Assembly: GCA_910583855.1 (NCBI GenBank)
Contig: CAJTYL010000022.1
Coordinates: forward strand, 1 to 7,303
Length of the DNA: 7,303 bases
Direction of reading: 5' to 3'
Origin: an uncultured Christensenella sp.
GTDB taxonomy: Bacteria; Bacillota; Clostridia; Christensenellales; Borkfalkiaceae
Positions 7,247-7,303 of the stretch are shown one piece after another. The notes under the pieces are model-generated. The model made no database searches, had not been told where the DNA came from, and saw only the letters and a program-made list of their open reading frames with translations. A program made the position numbers and the translations under genes. How positions within the stretch are numbered: the first letter of the stretch is position 1; every line of letters starts with the position of its first letter.

Positions 7247-7303
7247 TGTATTACGAGAAGAGTTACCGACTCTGACGATATAATTACCTTTTTCTCAAAT
7301 GAA
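7247..7303 (-). pseudogene. End of the GH3 FnIII-like domain, separated from the main frame by a stop or frameshift
   Basis: Reading upstream of 7246 in the same frame gives EKGNYIVRVGNSSRNT directly joined to MPVATIVVDK. This is a typical closing strand pair of a GH3 fibronectin-III-like domain. The frame is then blocked by TGA at 7297-7295. In the alternative frame the bases before the A-run read S-F-E-K-K, which would continue naturally into GNYIVRV if the run of five A (7289-7293) had one more A or the ribosome slipped back one base. The gene is therefore either broken, sequenced with a homopolymer error, or read by frameshift. The rest of the protein lies beyond the right edge. Confidence 0.6.

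Noticed and set aside
7295..7297. TGA read as a sense codon (recoded genetic code)
   Set aside because: TGA is the natural stop of the GH78 and first esterase genes at ATGA overlaps, and tryptophan in conserved motifs is TGG, so the standard bacterial code holds.
7286..7299. Canonical programmed -1 frameshift site
   Set aside because: The run has five A, giving G AAA AAG rather than the efficient A AAA AAG, and no stimulatory stem or upstream Shine-Dalgarno can be judged so close to the edge. It is kept only as one explanation of the frame break.
1..7303. CRISPR arrays, tRNA or rRNA genes, insertion sequences, long repeats
   Set aside because: Coding sequence fills almost the whole window and no repeat-spacer pattern, transposase motif or structural RNA was seen.

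Overview
The window looks like part of one minus-strand operon for breaking down rhamnose-containing glycosides, probably from an uncultured Clostridia-like Bacillota of a gut or rumen community. That placement is an inference. It rests on moderate GC by eye, strong GGAGG ribosome binding sites, no signal peptides, standard stop codon use (TGA, TAA and TAG all end genes), and a GH3 enzyme with the swapped domain order known from Ruminococcus albus and Butyrivibrio beta-glucosidases. No 16S or other marker gene is present.

In transcription order (right to left) the window holds: the C-terminal part of a GH3 glycosidase whose reading frame is broken close to the window edge; a complete GH78 alpha-L-rhamnosidase; two unlike HSL-family (family IV) alpha/beta-hydrolases in tandem; a 27-codon remnant that looks like the 3' end of a methylglyoxal synthase gene; rhamnulokinase (rhaB) with an unusually short C-terminus; and the first 116 codons of L-rhamnose isomerase (rhaA), cut by the left edge.

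The genes are packed tightly. GH78/esterase 1, esterase 1/esterase 2 and remnant/rhaB each share a 4-base ATGA overlap. rhaB and rhaA are 1 base apart, and the largest gap is 33 bases (GH3 to GH78). No internal promoter or terminator was seen, so the promoter should lie beyond the right edge. There is no gene-free stretch above 300 bases.

Proposed working order, by inference: acylated or plain rhamnosides enter the cell, the esterases remove acyl groups, GH78 releases L-rhamnose, GH3 removes an exposed beta-linked sugar (as would suit rutinose- or neohesperidose-type glycosides), RhaA isomerises rhamnose to rhamnulose and RhaB phosphorylates it. The aldolase RhaD, a transporter and a regulator are not in view.

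The points most worth a second look are the methylglyoxal synthase remnant, the short RhaB C-terminus, and the frame break in GH3.
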